Origin: Prosthecobacter debontii
GTDB taxonomy: Bacteria > Verrucomicrobiota > Verrucomicrobiia > Chthoniobacterales > Chthoniobacteraceae
Assembly (NCBI GenBank): GCA_945905735.1
Contig: CAMDQC010000032.1
Span: 1 to 40,722, forward strand
Length of the DNA: 40,722 bases
Direction of reading: 5' to 3'
Shown here: positions 18,701 through 26,872 of the stretch, in pieces
Numbering within the stretch: the stretch's first letter is position 1
Layout: each line of letters opens with the position of its first letter
The notes under the pieces: generated by a model
Told to the model about the DNA's origin: nothing
Database searches by the model: none
The model's input: only the letters and a program-made list of their open reading frames with translations
Made by a program: the position numbers and the translations under genes

Positions 18701-20718
18701 AATCGTCCACTTTGGAAAACGCCACCATGCGCCACTACCGGAAATACCCCATCCTTGGCACCTACGTCTGGCCCAATGGCGCAGGCTACGCCCAACGGAT
18801 TTACTACAACAGCAATGGCAACGCGACGACCGGCGAGATCGATTGGATGAAGAACTGGCTCGTGCAGCGCTTTGCATGGCTCGATAACCAAAACACCAGC
18901 GGCACCGTCATCTACCGCCCGCCGCTTTTCTCGAACTACGGCGGCAATGTTTCCTCGGGCACCTCCGTCACTATCACCCCATTCACCGGCACAGCGCCGG
19001 GCGGGTTCACCTATGCGTCCGGGACACTCTACTACACCACGGACGGAAGCGACCCCAAATCCGGCGCGACGCCGCCCACCGAGTTCACCCTCATTTCTGG
19101 CTCTGGTGCACCGTGTAAATGGCTCGTCCCCTCCGTGAGCAACGGCGGCACAACGCTCACCGCTGGCGCAGGTGCGAACCAATGGACCAACTATACCGAC
19201 CCCACCAACATCGCCAACTGGACCAGCGCCACCACAGGCATCGGCTACGACACCACCTCCGACTACCTCTCCCACTTCGGAGCAGGCGGCAACATGCAGG
19301 CCCAGATGCAAAACATCAACGCCACCGCCTACGCCCGTGTCACCTTTAACATCCCAGACCAAGCCACCCTCAACAACATCGCCACCCTCAAACTCGGCAT
19401 GAAATACGACGACGGCTTCCGCGCCTACGTCAACGGAACCGTCGTAGCGGGGCGCAACGACACCGACCCGTCTGTAACCTCCGACCCCGCTTTCGCACTT
19501 AGCCCCGTTGCCCGAGACGAGACCGCAGCCGTCCAGTTTGAAGACATCGACATCACCGCCACTGGCATCTCCGCCCTCCGCGTCGGCACCAACGTCCTCG
19601 CCATCCATTGCCTCAACGGAGCTAACAACACCTCCAGCGACCTCCTCATCTTCCCCAAGCTCACATACTACCCACCCGGCGGCGGTGGCGGCGGTGGCGG
19701 TATCGCCTATACCGGCCCCGTTAATCTCACCACGTCCAGTACCATAAAATCCCGCCTTCTCGCCAACGGAGTGTGGTCCCCCATCACCACCGCCGAGTTC
19801 GTCGTCAATGCAGCCCCCGCCAGCGCCAGCAACATCGTCATCTCGGAAATCCACTACAACCCGCTCCCAGCCGCCGGAGCTGAAATCACAGCTGGCTACG
19901 GCGACAACGACTTTGAATACGTCGAACTCACCAACGTCGGCGCGGGCAACGTGGACCTTACCGGCTGCAACTTCACCGTCGGCATCAACTTCGACTTCGA
20001 CATCGCCGACCCCGGCACACTCACACTCGCTCCCGGCCAACGCGTCCTCATCGTCGCCAACCTCGCCGCCGCCACCATGCGCTACGGAGCGATGCCCGGC
20101 GTAAAAGTGCTCGGTCCATTTGGCGGCAGCCTCAGCAATAACGGCGAGACCGTGACCCTTGTGGACATCAATAACACCACCATCGCCAGCGTCACCTACG
20201 CTACCACCGAGCCGTGGCCCGTCGGCGCAAACACCCTCGGCTACAGCCTCGTGCTCAATAACCCCGTCAGAGGAGCCACCTACGGCCCGACCGCTTGGCG
20301 CACCAGCGCCCAGCCCGGCGGCACCCCCGGCGCACCCGCAGGAGCCGCATTTTCCGGCAGCCCGGCAGGCGATACCGACGGCGATGGATACAGCGACTAC
20401 CTCGAATGGGCGCTCGGCAATCCGCATAACTCCCCCGGAACCACCAATCGCCCCGGCGCATCCCTACAGACCTTCACCGTCGCCACCGTCACCAGCCCGT
20501 ATCTCACATTTAGCTACCGCCGCAACGACGCAGCCGACGGGGTCAATTACACCGTCCAACTCAGCAACAACCTCACCTCGTGGGCCAGCGACGCCTCCGC
20601 CGTCGTCTATGTCGCCACCGTGGCGAACGGCGATGGTACGTCCACCGTCATCTACCGAGCCGCCCAGCCATTCAACGCCGCCACTCCCCAATACATGCGC
20701 CTCCGAGTTGCCCCGTAG
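15712..20718 (+). CDS. Giant secreted CotH kinase / lamin-tail domain protein
   Basis: This 1668-residue exported protein uses ATG 15712, which gives a clean signal peptide (MLNLLRTFILVAAVAFTVPAQA); the frame is open to 15508 but that part is the repeat region. Domains in order: an L-type-lectin-like beta domain (about 25-365), a lamin-tail domain (from IISEFMAENSS at about 374), a chitobiase C-terminal-like domain (about 526-590, YTTDNTLPS), then a CotH kinase domain (about 620-1060) with HVRGDSS and the metal-binding WDYNLSLGN near 908. A second chitobiase-like domain begins at YYTTDGSDP and is interrupted by a galactose-binding-like insert (about 1126-1322) and a poly-Gly linker. A second lamin-tail domain (about 1375-1530), a DTDGDGYSDYLEWALG calcium-type motif and a short C-terminal beta domain complete it. 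CotH enzymes phosphorylate secreted proteins; the substrate here is unknown. Confidence 0.88.
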   Translation: MLNLLRTFILVAAVAFTVPAQAGRYPVSGTQTFTMPDGAPTFTDGSSVGTSPAISLEISTNRLRMQTSPFTNTTAWKLPVLDGATAIQAFDANFTVAIVKDSGSTVPSGGWALSFGPIPSASSALGSGDLGFAMNGGIVISFDTFANTTNDVPSIEVFCNNTSVGNFLSTAFVPTNTVSGGTFTLTNPVTGGTTGPIAYNASVTTLRTAMRLVNGWSAVTVTGSPGAWMVDHGVVGSYADPTGNGALLEGPTSGTYMTPGLGGVVVTNTQDGSPTANEIWTIGRVSRGFFYDTTQRAVSVHWDYDGLDVTYNGQVIFNNLPTPGFSPAGGHQFAFTSTGLGTSTAPAPAGTPHDMYLDDVVIATTPAGPANTGLIISEFMAENSSILEDEDMDSPDWIEIYNGTAAAVNLGGNKLTNGTLTWTFPSVTVAAYGHLVVYASGKNRTTNTALLHTNFTLPKIGGTLSLLSAADATLSTYTYPNQIEDISYGTKYQGGGVGFLDTASPSAPTLYTYIVAPNGPAEDTIWSREGGIITGATPISITAPLAPGSVVRYTTDNTLPSAASTLYTTAFSVSTPSNLRARVFTPNYLPGPVSSRTFIQIDASLSNYNGSNQPFKSHLPVIVLDSFGTGVDGVTDSSQPRPHRYTYSVVIDKDLTGFANITSPTVDFQGRGGTHVRGDSSSGFAQKSYAWETWDNLNDDKKVAMLGMPAESDWALYGPYTDKTFFRNFIIYQKMRELHGGRDGFGMRVKLVEVFFNQDAGQAVSYNDYRGVYVLMERIKVGKDRVDIEKLNNLVSDPALITGGYIFRRDRTSADGNTPLPEGMHSHTPNSLNAAQTTYLSNYINSFRNALYGANFADPVLGYAPYIDRDSFIDNWWFVEIAKQIDGYRLSTYFTKDRNGKIVAAPIWDYNLSLGNADYLAGDQPTGWYWNQVDTYWWAQLRLDPNYETRNWDRYWELRRGVFEQTSILAYIDQLASIALNGSTTPVTNNMSLSAGQSSTLENATMRHYRKYPILGTYVWPNGAGYAQRIYYNSNGNATTGEIDWMKNWLVQRFAWLDNQNTSGTVIYRPPLFSNYGGNVSSGTSVTITPFTGTAPGGFTYASGTLYYTTDGSDPKSGATPPTEFTLISGSGAPCKWLVPSVSNGGTTLTAGAGANQWTNYTDPTNIANWTSATTGIGYDTTSDYLSHFGAGGNMQAQMQNINATAYARVTFNIPDQATLNNIATLKLGMKYDDGFRAYVNGTVVAGRNDTDPSVTSDPAFALSPVARDETAAVQFEDIDITATGISALRVGTNVLAIHCLNGANNTSSDLLIFPKLTYYPPGGGGGGGGIAYTGPVNLTTSSTIKSRLLANGVWSPITTAEFVVNAAPASASNIVISEIHYNPLPAAGAEITAGYGDNDFEYVELTNVGAGNVDLTGCNFTVGINFDFDIADPGTLTLAPGQRVLIVANLAAATMRYGAMPGVKVLGPFGGSLSNNGETVTLVDINNTTIASVTYATTEPWPVGANTLGYSLVLNNPVRGATYGPTAWRTSAQPGGTPGAPAGAAFSGSPAGDTDGDGYSDYLEWALGNPHNSPGTTNRPGASLQTFTVATVTSPYLTFSYRRNDAADGVNYTVQLSNNLTSWASDASAVVYVATVANGDGTSTVIYRAAQPFNAATPQYMRLRVAP

Positions 20719-20743
20719 TTACCTCGAACCGCGCGATAGGAGC

Positions 20744-20761
20744 GGCGACACTCCTGTCGCC
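20744..20761 (+). terminator. GGCGACA-CTCC-TGTCGCC hairpin between convergent genes
   Basis: A perfect 7-bp stem with a 4-nt loop, followed by gatttt, lies 25 bp after the CotH gene stop and 13 bp before the end of the convergent DUF58 gene. It probably terminates the CotH gene and perhaps both. The sequence is also of the type dispersed as intergenic repeats in related genomes. Confidence 0.55.
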
Positions 20762-20773
20762 GATTTTGAGTCC

Positions 20774-21664
20774 TCAGCCGTAGCGATGCTGCCGCGTGCC
20801 GAGGTAGGCGGTGAGGACTTCGTGCCACGGCTGGTCCGTGGTGATGCGGATGTAGGGGCATCCGTTGCGGTCGCAGGTGCTTTTTACGCGGTCAAGGAAA
20901 GCGCCGAATTCGGCGAGGTAGCTTTTGCGGATTTCGGCGGGGCGCGTGAGCACTTTCCCTTGCTGCTCTAGCCCGATAAACTCGACGGTGCCTTGGAAGG
21001 GGAACGTCACCTCGAAGGGGTCGAGGACGTGGAAGACGATGACTTCGTGCCCGGCGAAGCGGAGGTGCTGAATGCCGCGCAGGACTTTGTCTTCATCGTC
21101 CATGAGGTCGCTGATGAGGATGACGATGCCGCGCCGCCGCGTCTTCTGCGCGAGGGCTTCCATGCTCGCGGCGATGGATGTTTTTTCTGTCGGGGCGAAA
21201 CGCGAGAGGAGGGTGCAGAGGGCGTTGATTTTGGCGAGGCTGTCTGTGCGGGGGAAATGCTCGCGCGGCGTGTCGTCGAAGACCGTCACTGCGGCGGCGT
21301 CGCGCTGGAGCAGGATGAGGTAGGCGAGGCACGCGGCCATGACCTTCGCGTAGTCGAGCTTGGCGACGCGGCTGCTGCCGTATTTCATGCTCTCGCTGCC
21401 GTCGAGGAGGAGATGGGCGACGAAGTTCGTCTCCTGCTCGTATTGCTTGATGTAGTAGCGGTCGCTGCGCCCGAGCACTTTCCAGTCGAGGTGCCGGGTA
21501 TCGTCTCCGGGGACGTATTCGCGGTGCTGGGCAAACTCGATGGCGAATCCGCGAAACGGCGATTTGTGCGCGCCGGCCATGTATCCCTCGACGATGGTGC
21601 GGGCTTGGAGGCCGAGGTATTCGGCTTTTTGAATGGCTTCGGGATCGAGAAGTGGTGACGTCAT
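20774..21664 (-). CDS. DUF58 domain protein (second copy, end of operon)
   Basis: This is a 296-residue cytoplasmic DUF58 protein starting at ATG 21664 (MTSPLLDPEA), which overlaps the upstream stop as ATGA. The signature FAQHREYVPGDDTRHLDWKVLGRSDRYYIKQYEQE lies at about 45-78. A von Willebrand A-like fold follows with an intact metal site DGSES (88-92, D88, S90, S92) and a later ISDLMDDED. DUF58 proteins usually sit with a MoxR ATPase and Bat proteins and are thought to act in assembly or quality control of envelope or metal enzymes; the exact role is unknown. A second, more distant DUF58 protein begins the same operon, so the pair may form a heterodimer (inference). Confidence 0.9.
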   Translation of the reverse strand: MTSPLLDPEAIQKAEYLGLQARTIVEGYMAGAHKSPFRGFAIEFAQHREYVPGDDTRHLDWKVLGRSDRYYIKQYEQETNFVAHLLLDGSESMKYGSSRVAKLDYAKVMAACLAYLILLQRDAAAVTVFDDTPREHFPRTDSLAKINALCTLLSRFAPTEKTSIAASMEALAQKTRRRGIVILISDLMDDEDKVLRGIQHLRFAGHEVIVFHVLDPFEVTFPFQGTVEFIGLEQQGKVLTRPAEIRKSYLAEFGAFLDRVKSTCDRNGCPYIRITTDQPWHEVLTAYLGTRQHRYG

Positions 21665-24243
21665 TTCCAAGTGCGGCGGCGGAGGAAGATGTCTAACGGG
21701 AGCAAGCTGAGGGCGGCGATGAGGAAATAATTGCTGAGGTCTTTGCGGCGCGGCGTTTGGCGGGCGCTTGGCGTGAAGACTTCGCTGGGTTGTGGATCAA
21801 AGCGTGTACCGATACTGCGGAGGAGCGGCTCATTTGTGGCGCTGGCGAGGAACTCTCGCGGGTAGCTGCGCGTGTGGGCGAGGGCGATGCCGCCGTCGGG
21901 CAACTCGGGCGAATTCACGCTGATGACGGTGGTGCCTTCGCTCGGCAGCGGGATGCTGGCGGTGTAGCGACCCGGTGCGCTTTGTACGGCGGGGAATTGC
22001 GCCGCGGCGTCGCCCTCGCCGCGTGTGGCGATGGTGATGGGCAGGCGGTTGCGGAACGTGCCGTCGGGCGTGACGGCGTCAATTTGCAAGTCGAGCATTG
22101 CGCCGTTCTCGCGGGTCGTGACCTCGAAGGCTGCGGCGTCGCTTTTGCGCAAAAGCCCGCGCACGACTTGCGGCCAAAACTTGCCGTAGCCCGGCCAGTT
22201 TAGCCACTCGCCCGCCCAGCGCGATTTCGCGTCGCTGGTGAAAGCGGCGGCTTGCCCGAGGCCGTAGCGCCACGTTGCGAGCAGCGGTTCGCCGCGCTCG
22301 GTGGCGAGCAGGATGTCGGCGGTGGGCTTGGCCTTCGTGGCGTTGTAACCGAGCAGCAGCGGGCTTTGCGCCCAATCAATGCCAGCGGTGATAGGCGATT
22401 CCCCGGCGACGACGGCCAGCGTGGGTTCCTCGATGAGCGAGGCCTGCGCGACCTTCAGCGTCTCGGTGGAAAAAATCTGCGGCAGCGTAGTGGCGTCACT
22501 CGTGAGGTAAAACCGGCCCTGCCCGCGCTCGGCGAGCTGGCGGAGAAATGCGGCGTCTTTATCCGCCTCGGAGCCGAGCGCGACGACGCTGGTGGTGATC
22601 TTCGCGGAGGCCATCGCGGTGACGAGATCGAGCGATGTGCCGCTGCCTTTCGCGCCGTCTTGCTGCTCGCCCGCGTTCTTCTCTTCGGCGTCGGCGGCGT
22701 CAGAAAATAGGATGACGTGCTTGATGCGTGCGGAGATGTCGCGGAGCGCCTGAAACGATTCGGCGAGCGACGTGTAGATGTAGATGCCGCCGCCGCCTGC
22801 GGTGATGGAGAGGATTTTTTGAGCGACGGGTTCTTTCGCTCCATGGCGAGCCAGCGCGGCGACGACGTGGGCCCGCGTATCCACGGCCAGCACGCCGAAG
22901 TAATCGCGCGGGCCAAGGACGTTCAGCGCCAGCGCCGCGCCTTGGTTGGCGAGGGACATTTTCGTCTGGCCGGCGACTTGCGCGGTCATGGAGCCGGAGC
23001 GATCGAGCACGATGAGCAGCGCGACGGTGGGGAGTTCCTGACGGTCGCTGTGCTCCATTTTCACCGGCAGCATTTGCTCCACAGGCGAGCGGAAATAACC
23101 GCCGACTCCGAAGCTGCTCTCGCCGCCGAGCATGAGGAAGCCGCCGCCGAAATCCTGCACCCATCGGCGATACAGCTCCATCTGCGCCCGCGATAACGTA
23201 AGCGCGGAGAGGTCGCTGAGGATGAAAAGGTCGAACTGCTGCAAGTCATCAATCGTCTTCGGAGCGCCTCGTCCATCGCGCAGGTCCACGGCTATGCGGG
23301 CGTTGCGCAGCGCGTCGGCAAGCGGGCGGGCCTTGTCGGACTCACCATCCACGATGAGCACGCGCGGCTGCCCGCGCAGGCTGGCGATTGCGGAGGCGCG
23401 GTTGTTTTCCGGCGCGGTGTCTGCATCGGGCAGCACCTCGACATCGAACGGCACGAAGTTTCCATCCGGCTGGAGATTCGGCGCACGGAATTCGTTGTCG
23501 CCTTGCTTGAGAGTCATCGCCTTTTCGGCGACGAGGAACTGGCTTTGGTAAATCCGGACCTTCGCTGTTGTCTCCACGCTGCTGCGGATATTCGCGGTGA
23601 GATCGAACGGCTCGCCTTGCTTCAGCCGACGCGGAATCTCCACCCGCTCGACGAGCACCTCGGGCGTCTGCGGGTTGCGCAGCGGCACCGTCCAAACCTC
23701 CACGCCCTGCGCCGCAAGCCGCGCTGATGCTTCATTCACACGGCCCGCCGTGTCGTTTCCATCCGAAAGCAGCACGACGCGTCGAGCTTGGTCGGCGGGG
23801 AAGAGTGCGCTGGCGAAATCGAGCGCCGCGCCGATGTCTGTCGCCTTCTTGCTTGAAAGCGCAGGCCATTCCGCAAGCGGCGCACTCTCGCTCGGTGGCT
23901 GCCAAAGCTGAGCTGTCTCCCCAAAGCCGACGACGCCCGCTGTGTCGCTGCTTCGTTTGGACGCCAGCGATTTGGCGACAAACTCACGCGCCGCATTCGC
24001 CGCTTCCGGCGAGATGGAAGCGGAGGCATCTACGACGAAAAGCACGGAGGCTTCCGACGACGGACGCAGCATCCGCAGCCCCGCCAGCGCCACCACAACA
24101 GCCGCAAGTAGCAAAATCCGCATCGCCGTGCAGACGCGACGCTGTGCAGCCGTCCACCCCGCGATAGAGCCGCGCATCCCCAGCCAAAGCAGCGGCAGCG
24201 CGAGCAGCAGGGCGAACATCCACGGGCGAGCGACTTCGATCAT
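21661..24243 (-). CDS. Membrane protein with two VWA domains and a glutamine-amidotransferase-like middle
   Basis: This is an 860-residue protein starting at ATG 24243, which has a perfect AGGAGG 5 nt upstream and an ATGA overlap with the previous gene. Two membrane segments (about 8-24 and 40-57) are followed by a VWA domain with MIDAS residues DASAS (72-76). An Ig-like stretch follows, then a class I amidotransferase-like fold (about 292-395; RVLIVDGE, LFILSDLSAL, GGGFLMLGGESSFG). A second VWA domain has an ideal MIDAS DRSGS at 414-418 and LFSDAAD. A beta-rich region and one C-terminal membrane segment (LSNYFLIAALSLLPLDIFL) with a basic tail (RRRTWK) end the protein. The architecture matches PVC and Bacteroidetes membrane proteins of Bat operons. 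Function is unknown; two separate MIDAS sites suggest that it contacts two partners or one partner bivalently. Confidence 0.88.
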   Translation of the reverse strand: MIEVARPWMFALLLALPLLWLGMRGSIAGWTAAQRRVCTAMRILLLAAVVVALAGLRMLRPSSEASVLFVVDASASISPEAANAAREFVAKSLASKRSSDTAGVVGFGETAQLWQPPSESAPLAEWPALSSKKATDIGAALDFASALFPADQARRVVLLSDGNDTAGRVNEASARLAAQGVEVWTVPLRNPQTPEVLVERVEIPRRLKQGEPFDLTANIRSSVETTAKVRIYQSQFLVAEKAMTLKQGDNEFRAPNLQPDGNFVPFDVEVLPDADTAPENNRASAIASLRGQPRVLIVDGESDKARPLADALRNARIAVDLRDGRGAPKTIDDLQQFDLFILSDLSALTLSRAQMELYRRWVQDFGGGFLMLGGESSFGVGGYFRSPVEQMLPVKMEHSDRQELPTVALLIVLDRSGSMTAQVAGQTKMSLANQGAALALNVLGPRDYFGVLAVDTRAHVVAALARHGAKEPVAQKILSITAGGGGIYIYTSLAESFQALRDISARIKHVILFSDAADAEEKNAGEQQDGAKGSGTSLDLVTAMASAKITTSVVALGSEADKDAAFLRQLAERGQGRFYLTSDATTLPQIFSTETLKVAQASLIEEPTLAVVAGESPITAGIDWAQSPLLLGYNATKAKPTADILLATERGEPLLATWRYGLGQAAAFTSDAKSRWAGEWLNWPGYGKFWPQVVRGLLRKSDAAAFEVTTRENGAMLDLQIDAVTPDGTFRNRLPITIATRGEGDAAAQFPAVQSAPGRYTASIPLPSEGTTVISVNSPELPDGGIALAHTRSYPREFLASATNEPLLRSIGTRFDPQPSEVFTPSARQTPRRKDLSNYFLIAALSLLPLDIFLRRRTWK

Positions 24244-25964
24244 TCCGTCCTCCTTTGGTGGTGCAGCCACCATTCGCCTACGAGCAGCGCGAAGGCGGCG
24301 AGGGCGAGCCATTGCCAGAGCGGCCAGCCGGTGAGAGGGGCGCTGGGCAATTTAGCGAGGGAGGTTTCGGCGGAGGTTTGTAGCGCGGATTCGGCGGCGG
24401 AGAAGGTGTTCACGGCGAGCCACGCATCGCCGAATTGATGGAAGCCGTTGCGCAAAATCTGCCCGACGGGGAGCGCGGGGAGCGCGTCGGGCTCGTCGCC
24501 TGCGAGCCAGTGGACGGTGTTGCTGATGAGCAGCGGGAATGCGACGCGGAGGGGAAGGTCGGAGTCCGTGACATCGAACGCCAGCGCGGCGAGGCGCTGA
24601 GTTTTGCGCTGACCGGTGATGAGTAGCGCGTTGTCGAACGAGCGCAGCGGCGCGGCGAACTGCCATCCGTCTGCGGGCGGCGGGATGGCGAGCGAGGGCG
24701 CGTGGAGGATGGTGACGTTTTGCAGGCTCACGTTGCGCGTCGTGGGATGCGCGGCGTCCACGTCGGTGACGAGTGGTTGGTCCACGACGGCACCGGCGGG
24801 AAAGGGCGTGCTCTTTATAAAGAGGAAGTTGCCCTCGGCTTTCGCGAGGTCGAGTCCGGGCGGCACGCCGCCGTCGAAAATCACGGCGGCAAACTTCGCG
24901 CCGAGGGCAGGGGAGTAGGCGTCGGGCGTGAGCAGCTCGAACTTCACAGTCGCGTCGGCCTCCAGCAGTTTTTCGAGAAAGAAGCTGCCTTTGCTGACGA
25001 GCAGCACGCGCTTGGCACGAGCGGGCGGGAGTGTGGCGAAGGCTGTGTTATCCAGCGCGAGAGCGTCGGCGGCATCGAGGCGAGCGGTGAGCCAACCGCG
25101 TGCGGTGCGGCTGGGTTTTGTGAGCGCGGGGAAGACGGTGAGGCTCGTCGCGCCGGGCGCGAGGGCGATGGGTTTTACGTCGAGCGGCTTGCCGTCGTAG
25201 GTCAGCTCGACGCTGGTGCGGATGGGCGATTTGCCGAAGTTGCGGACCTCCAGCAACACTTCGCTCGTCTCGGGGTTTGCGGGCAACGGGCGCTTGGCAA
25301 AGCGTGTGATTGCGGCGTTCTCCTCGCCTGCTGGAAATGCGTGCGTGGTGAGCGGGAAGCGCGGCTCCACGCTCGGTGCGCGGTCGCTGAGGAGGATGAT
25401 GCGGCGAGCGCCTTTGCGAGCGTCGAGCAGCGCGCTGGCGAGGTTTAGCGCGGCGTCGATGTCTCCGGCGGCATCGGTCGGCTGTGCGCTTGCGAGGGCG
25501 TCGAGGAGCGGTTTTTCATCACCGGTAAATGGGACGACGACGGACGGAGCGGCGTCCACTTTGATGATGGAAAACTGCCGCGCATCGTTGGCTTCGCGGG
25601 CGTAGCTGCGGGCGGCGTCGAGGGCGCGTGCGAAGCGCGTCGTGCCGTCGGCGGAGGTCGCCTGCATCCGCGCGCGGCTGTCGAGGATGAGCACGACGCT
25701 GGCACCTTCGTGGATGAAGTGATCGAGCACAGGTCGCGCAAGTGCGCCGACGAGCAGGAGCAAAATGAGGACGTGCAGCAGCAGCGAGAACAAGTGCCGG
25801 AGCCGCTGGAAGAAGGCATTGCGGCTCGTCTGCTGAAGCGCCCGCTGCCAAAAAAGATGCGTGCTCACGGTGATCGCGCGGCGCTTCAGCCGGAGGAAGT
25901 ACAGCGCGACGACGATCGGCACGCCAGCGAGGAACCACAGAGCCCAGGGCGAGAGGAAGGTCAT
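24240..25964 (-). CDS. BatA-like membrane protein with degenerate VWA domain
   Basis: This is a 574-residue membrane protein. The N-terminus is the BatA/aerotolerance-regulator N-terminal domain: FLSPWALWFLAGVPIVVALYFLRLKRR, then STHLFWQRAL, then a second membrane segment (about 58-75). A VWA-like domain follows, but its metal site reads DSRAR (95-99), so the two serines of the DxSxS motif are arginines. A later LLSDRAPS keeps the usual beta-strand. A middle Ig-like segment and an amidotransferase-like stretch (VLLVSKGSFFLEKLL) come next, with a C-terminal membrane segment (WPLWQWLALAAFALLVGEWWL). The start overlaps the stop of the first DUF58 gene as ATGA (25961-25964). With the metal site gone it may be structural rather than ligand-binding (inference). 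Confidence 0.88.
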   Translation of the reverse strand: MTFLSPWALWFLAGVPIVVALYFLRLKRRAITVSTHLFWQRALQQTSRNAFFQRLRHLFSLLLHVLILLLLVGALARPVLDHFIHEGASVVLILDSRARMQATSADGTTRFARALDAARSYAREANDARQFSIIKVDAAPSVVVPFTGDEKPLLDALASAQPTDAAGDIDAALNLASALLDARKGARRIILLSDRAPSVEPRFPLTTHAFPAGEENAAITRFAKRPLPANPETSEVLLEVRNFGKSPIRTSVELTYDGKPLDVKPIALAPGATSLTVFPALTKPSRTARGWLTARLDAADALALDNTAFATLPPARAKRVLLVSKGSFFLEKLLEADATVKFELLTPDAYSPALGAKFAAVIFDGGVPPGLDLAKAEGNFLFIKSTPFPAGAVVDQPLVTDVDAAHPTTRNVSLQNVTILHAPSLAIPPPADGWQFAAPLRSFDNALLITGQRKTQRLAALAFDVTDSDLPLRVAFPLLISNTVHWLAGDEPDALPALPVGQILRNGFHQFGDAWLAVNTFSAAESALQTSAETSLAKLPSAPLTGWPLWQWLALAAFALLVGEWWLHHQRRTE

Positions 25965-26863
25965 TTCAGCATCGCTCCATCGCGCAGGGTTTTCAGGACT
26001 ACGTCTTCAAATGGCAGGTCGCACGTCACGCTGGCGTGGCCGATGGCGCGCTTGTGGCAGAAGGATTCTAGCGCGGTGTTGTGGGCGGCGATTTCTTCGC
26101 GGTAGCGTTTGAGGACGGCTTCGTTGGCGGTGACTTCGAGTCCTGCGCCGGTTTCGATTTCGAGCAGGCGGAGGTCGCCAGTTTCGGTTGGTGCGAGTTC
26201 GGCGGGGTCGAGGATTTGGATGGCGTGGACATCGTGCTGCCCGTGCTGGAGCAAGGCCAGCGGCTCTTCGTAGCCTGCGGGGTCGAAGAAATCGCTGAGG
26301 ACGAAGACTATGCCACTGCGCTTTTGCCGCTGGGAAAATGCGCGAGCGCTGGCGAGGAGGCTCGTCGGTTTTGCATCAGGAGGCGTCTCGCGGAGGAAGT
26401 CGAGGATGCTGTGAAACTGCGCTTTTCCTCGCATGACGCCGAGTTCGGAGACGAGCCCGGCGGAGAAAAAGTGAACGCTTACACGATCGAGATTCGCGAG
26501 GGCGATGTAGGCGAGCGCGGCGGTGATTCGGCGGGCGGTGTCGAACTTTGAAAAGCCTGCCGACTGCCAGCGCATACTCGCGCTGGCGTCCACGAGGAAG
26601 CTCACGGCCAAGTCCTGCTCTTGCTCGTAGAGCTTCACGAAGAGCCGCTCCAGCCGTGCGTAGGCGGGCCAATCAATCGCCCGCAGCTCGTCGCCCGCCG
26701 AGTATTCGCGGTAGTCCGCAAACTCCAGACTGCTGCCGAGCTGGCGGCTGCGACGCTCCGCCCGCTGCTCGCCGCGAAAGAGGCGGCGAGCGAGGAGGTG
26801 GAGCTGTTCGAGTTTGGCGAGGAATGCCGAGTCGAAGAGCGATGCGTCGTTTGAAGCGATCAC
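25961..26863 (-). CDS. DUF58 domain protein (first gene of the operon)
   Basis: This is a 300-residue soluble DUF58 protein. The signature FADYREYSAGDELRAIDWPAYARLERLFVKLYEQEQD spans about 48-84, followed by a VWA-like domain with an intact MIDAS DASAS (92-96) and FVLSDFFDP. It opens a four-gene operon with three 4-bp ATGA overlaps, so all four products are probably made in fixed ratio. The MoxR-type AAA+ ATPase that usually precedes DUF58 is not present upstream here; the next gene is a secreted unknown only 10 bp away (26873), which may share the transcript. If a MoxR gene exists it must be elsewhere in the genome. Confidence 0.9.
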   Translation of the reverse strand: MIASNDASLFDSAFLAKLEQLHLLARRLFRGEQRAERRSRQLGSSLEFADYREYSAGDELRAIDWPAYARLERLFVKLYEQEQDLAVSFLVDASASMRWQSAGFSKFDTARRITAALAYIALANLDRVSVHFFSAGLVSELGVMRGKAQFHSILDFLRETPPDAKPTSLLASARAFSQRQKRSGIVFVLSDFFDPAGYEEPLALLQHGQHDVHAIQILDPAELAPTETGDLRLLEIETGAGLEVTANEAVLKRYREEIAAHNTALESFCHKRAIGHASVTCDLPFEDVVLKTLRDGAMLK

Positions 26864-26872
26864 GTCCGCGTT

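Noticed and set aside
18538..20427. 629-codon antisense frame in the CotH gene
   Set aside because: Glycine/valine-rich shadow caused by GC-rich codon bias; no domain seen.
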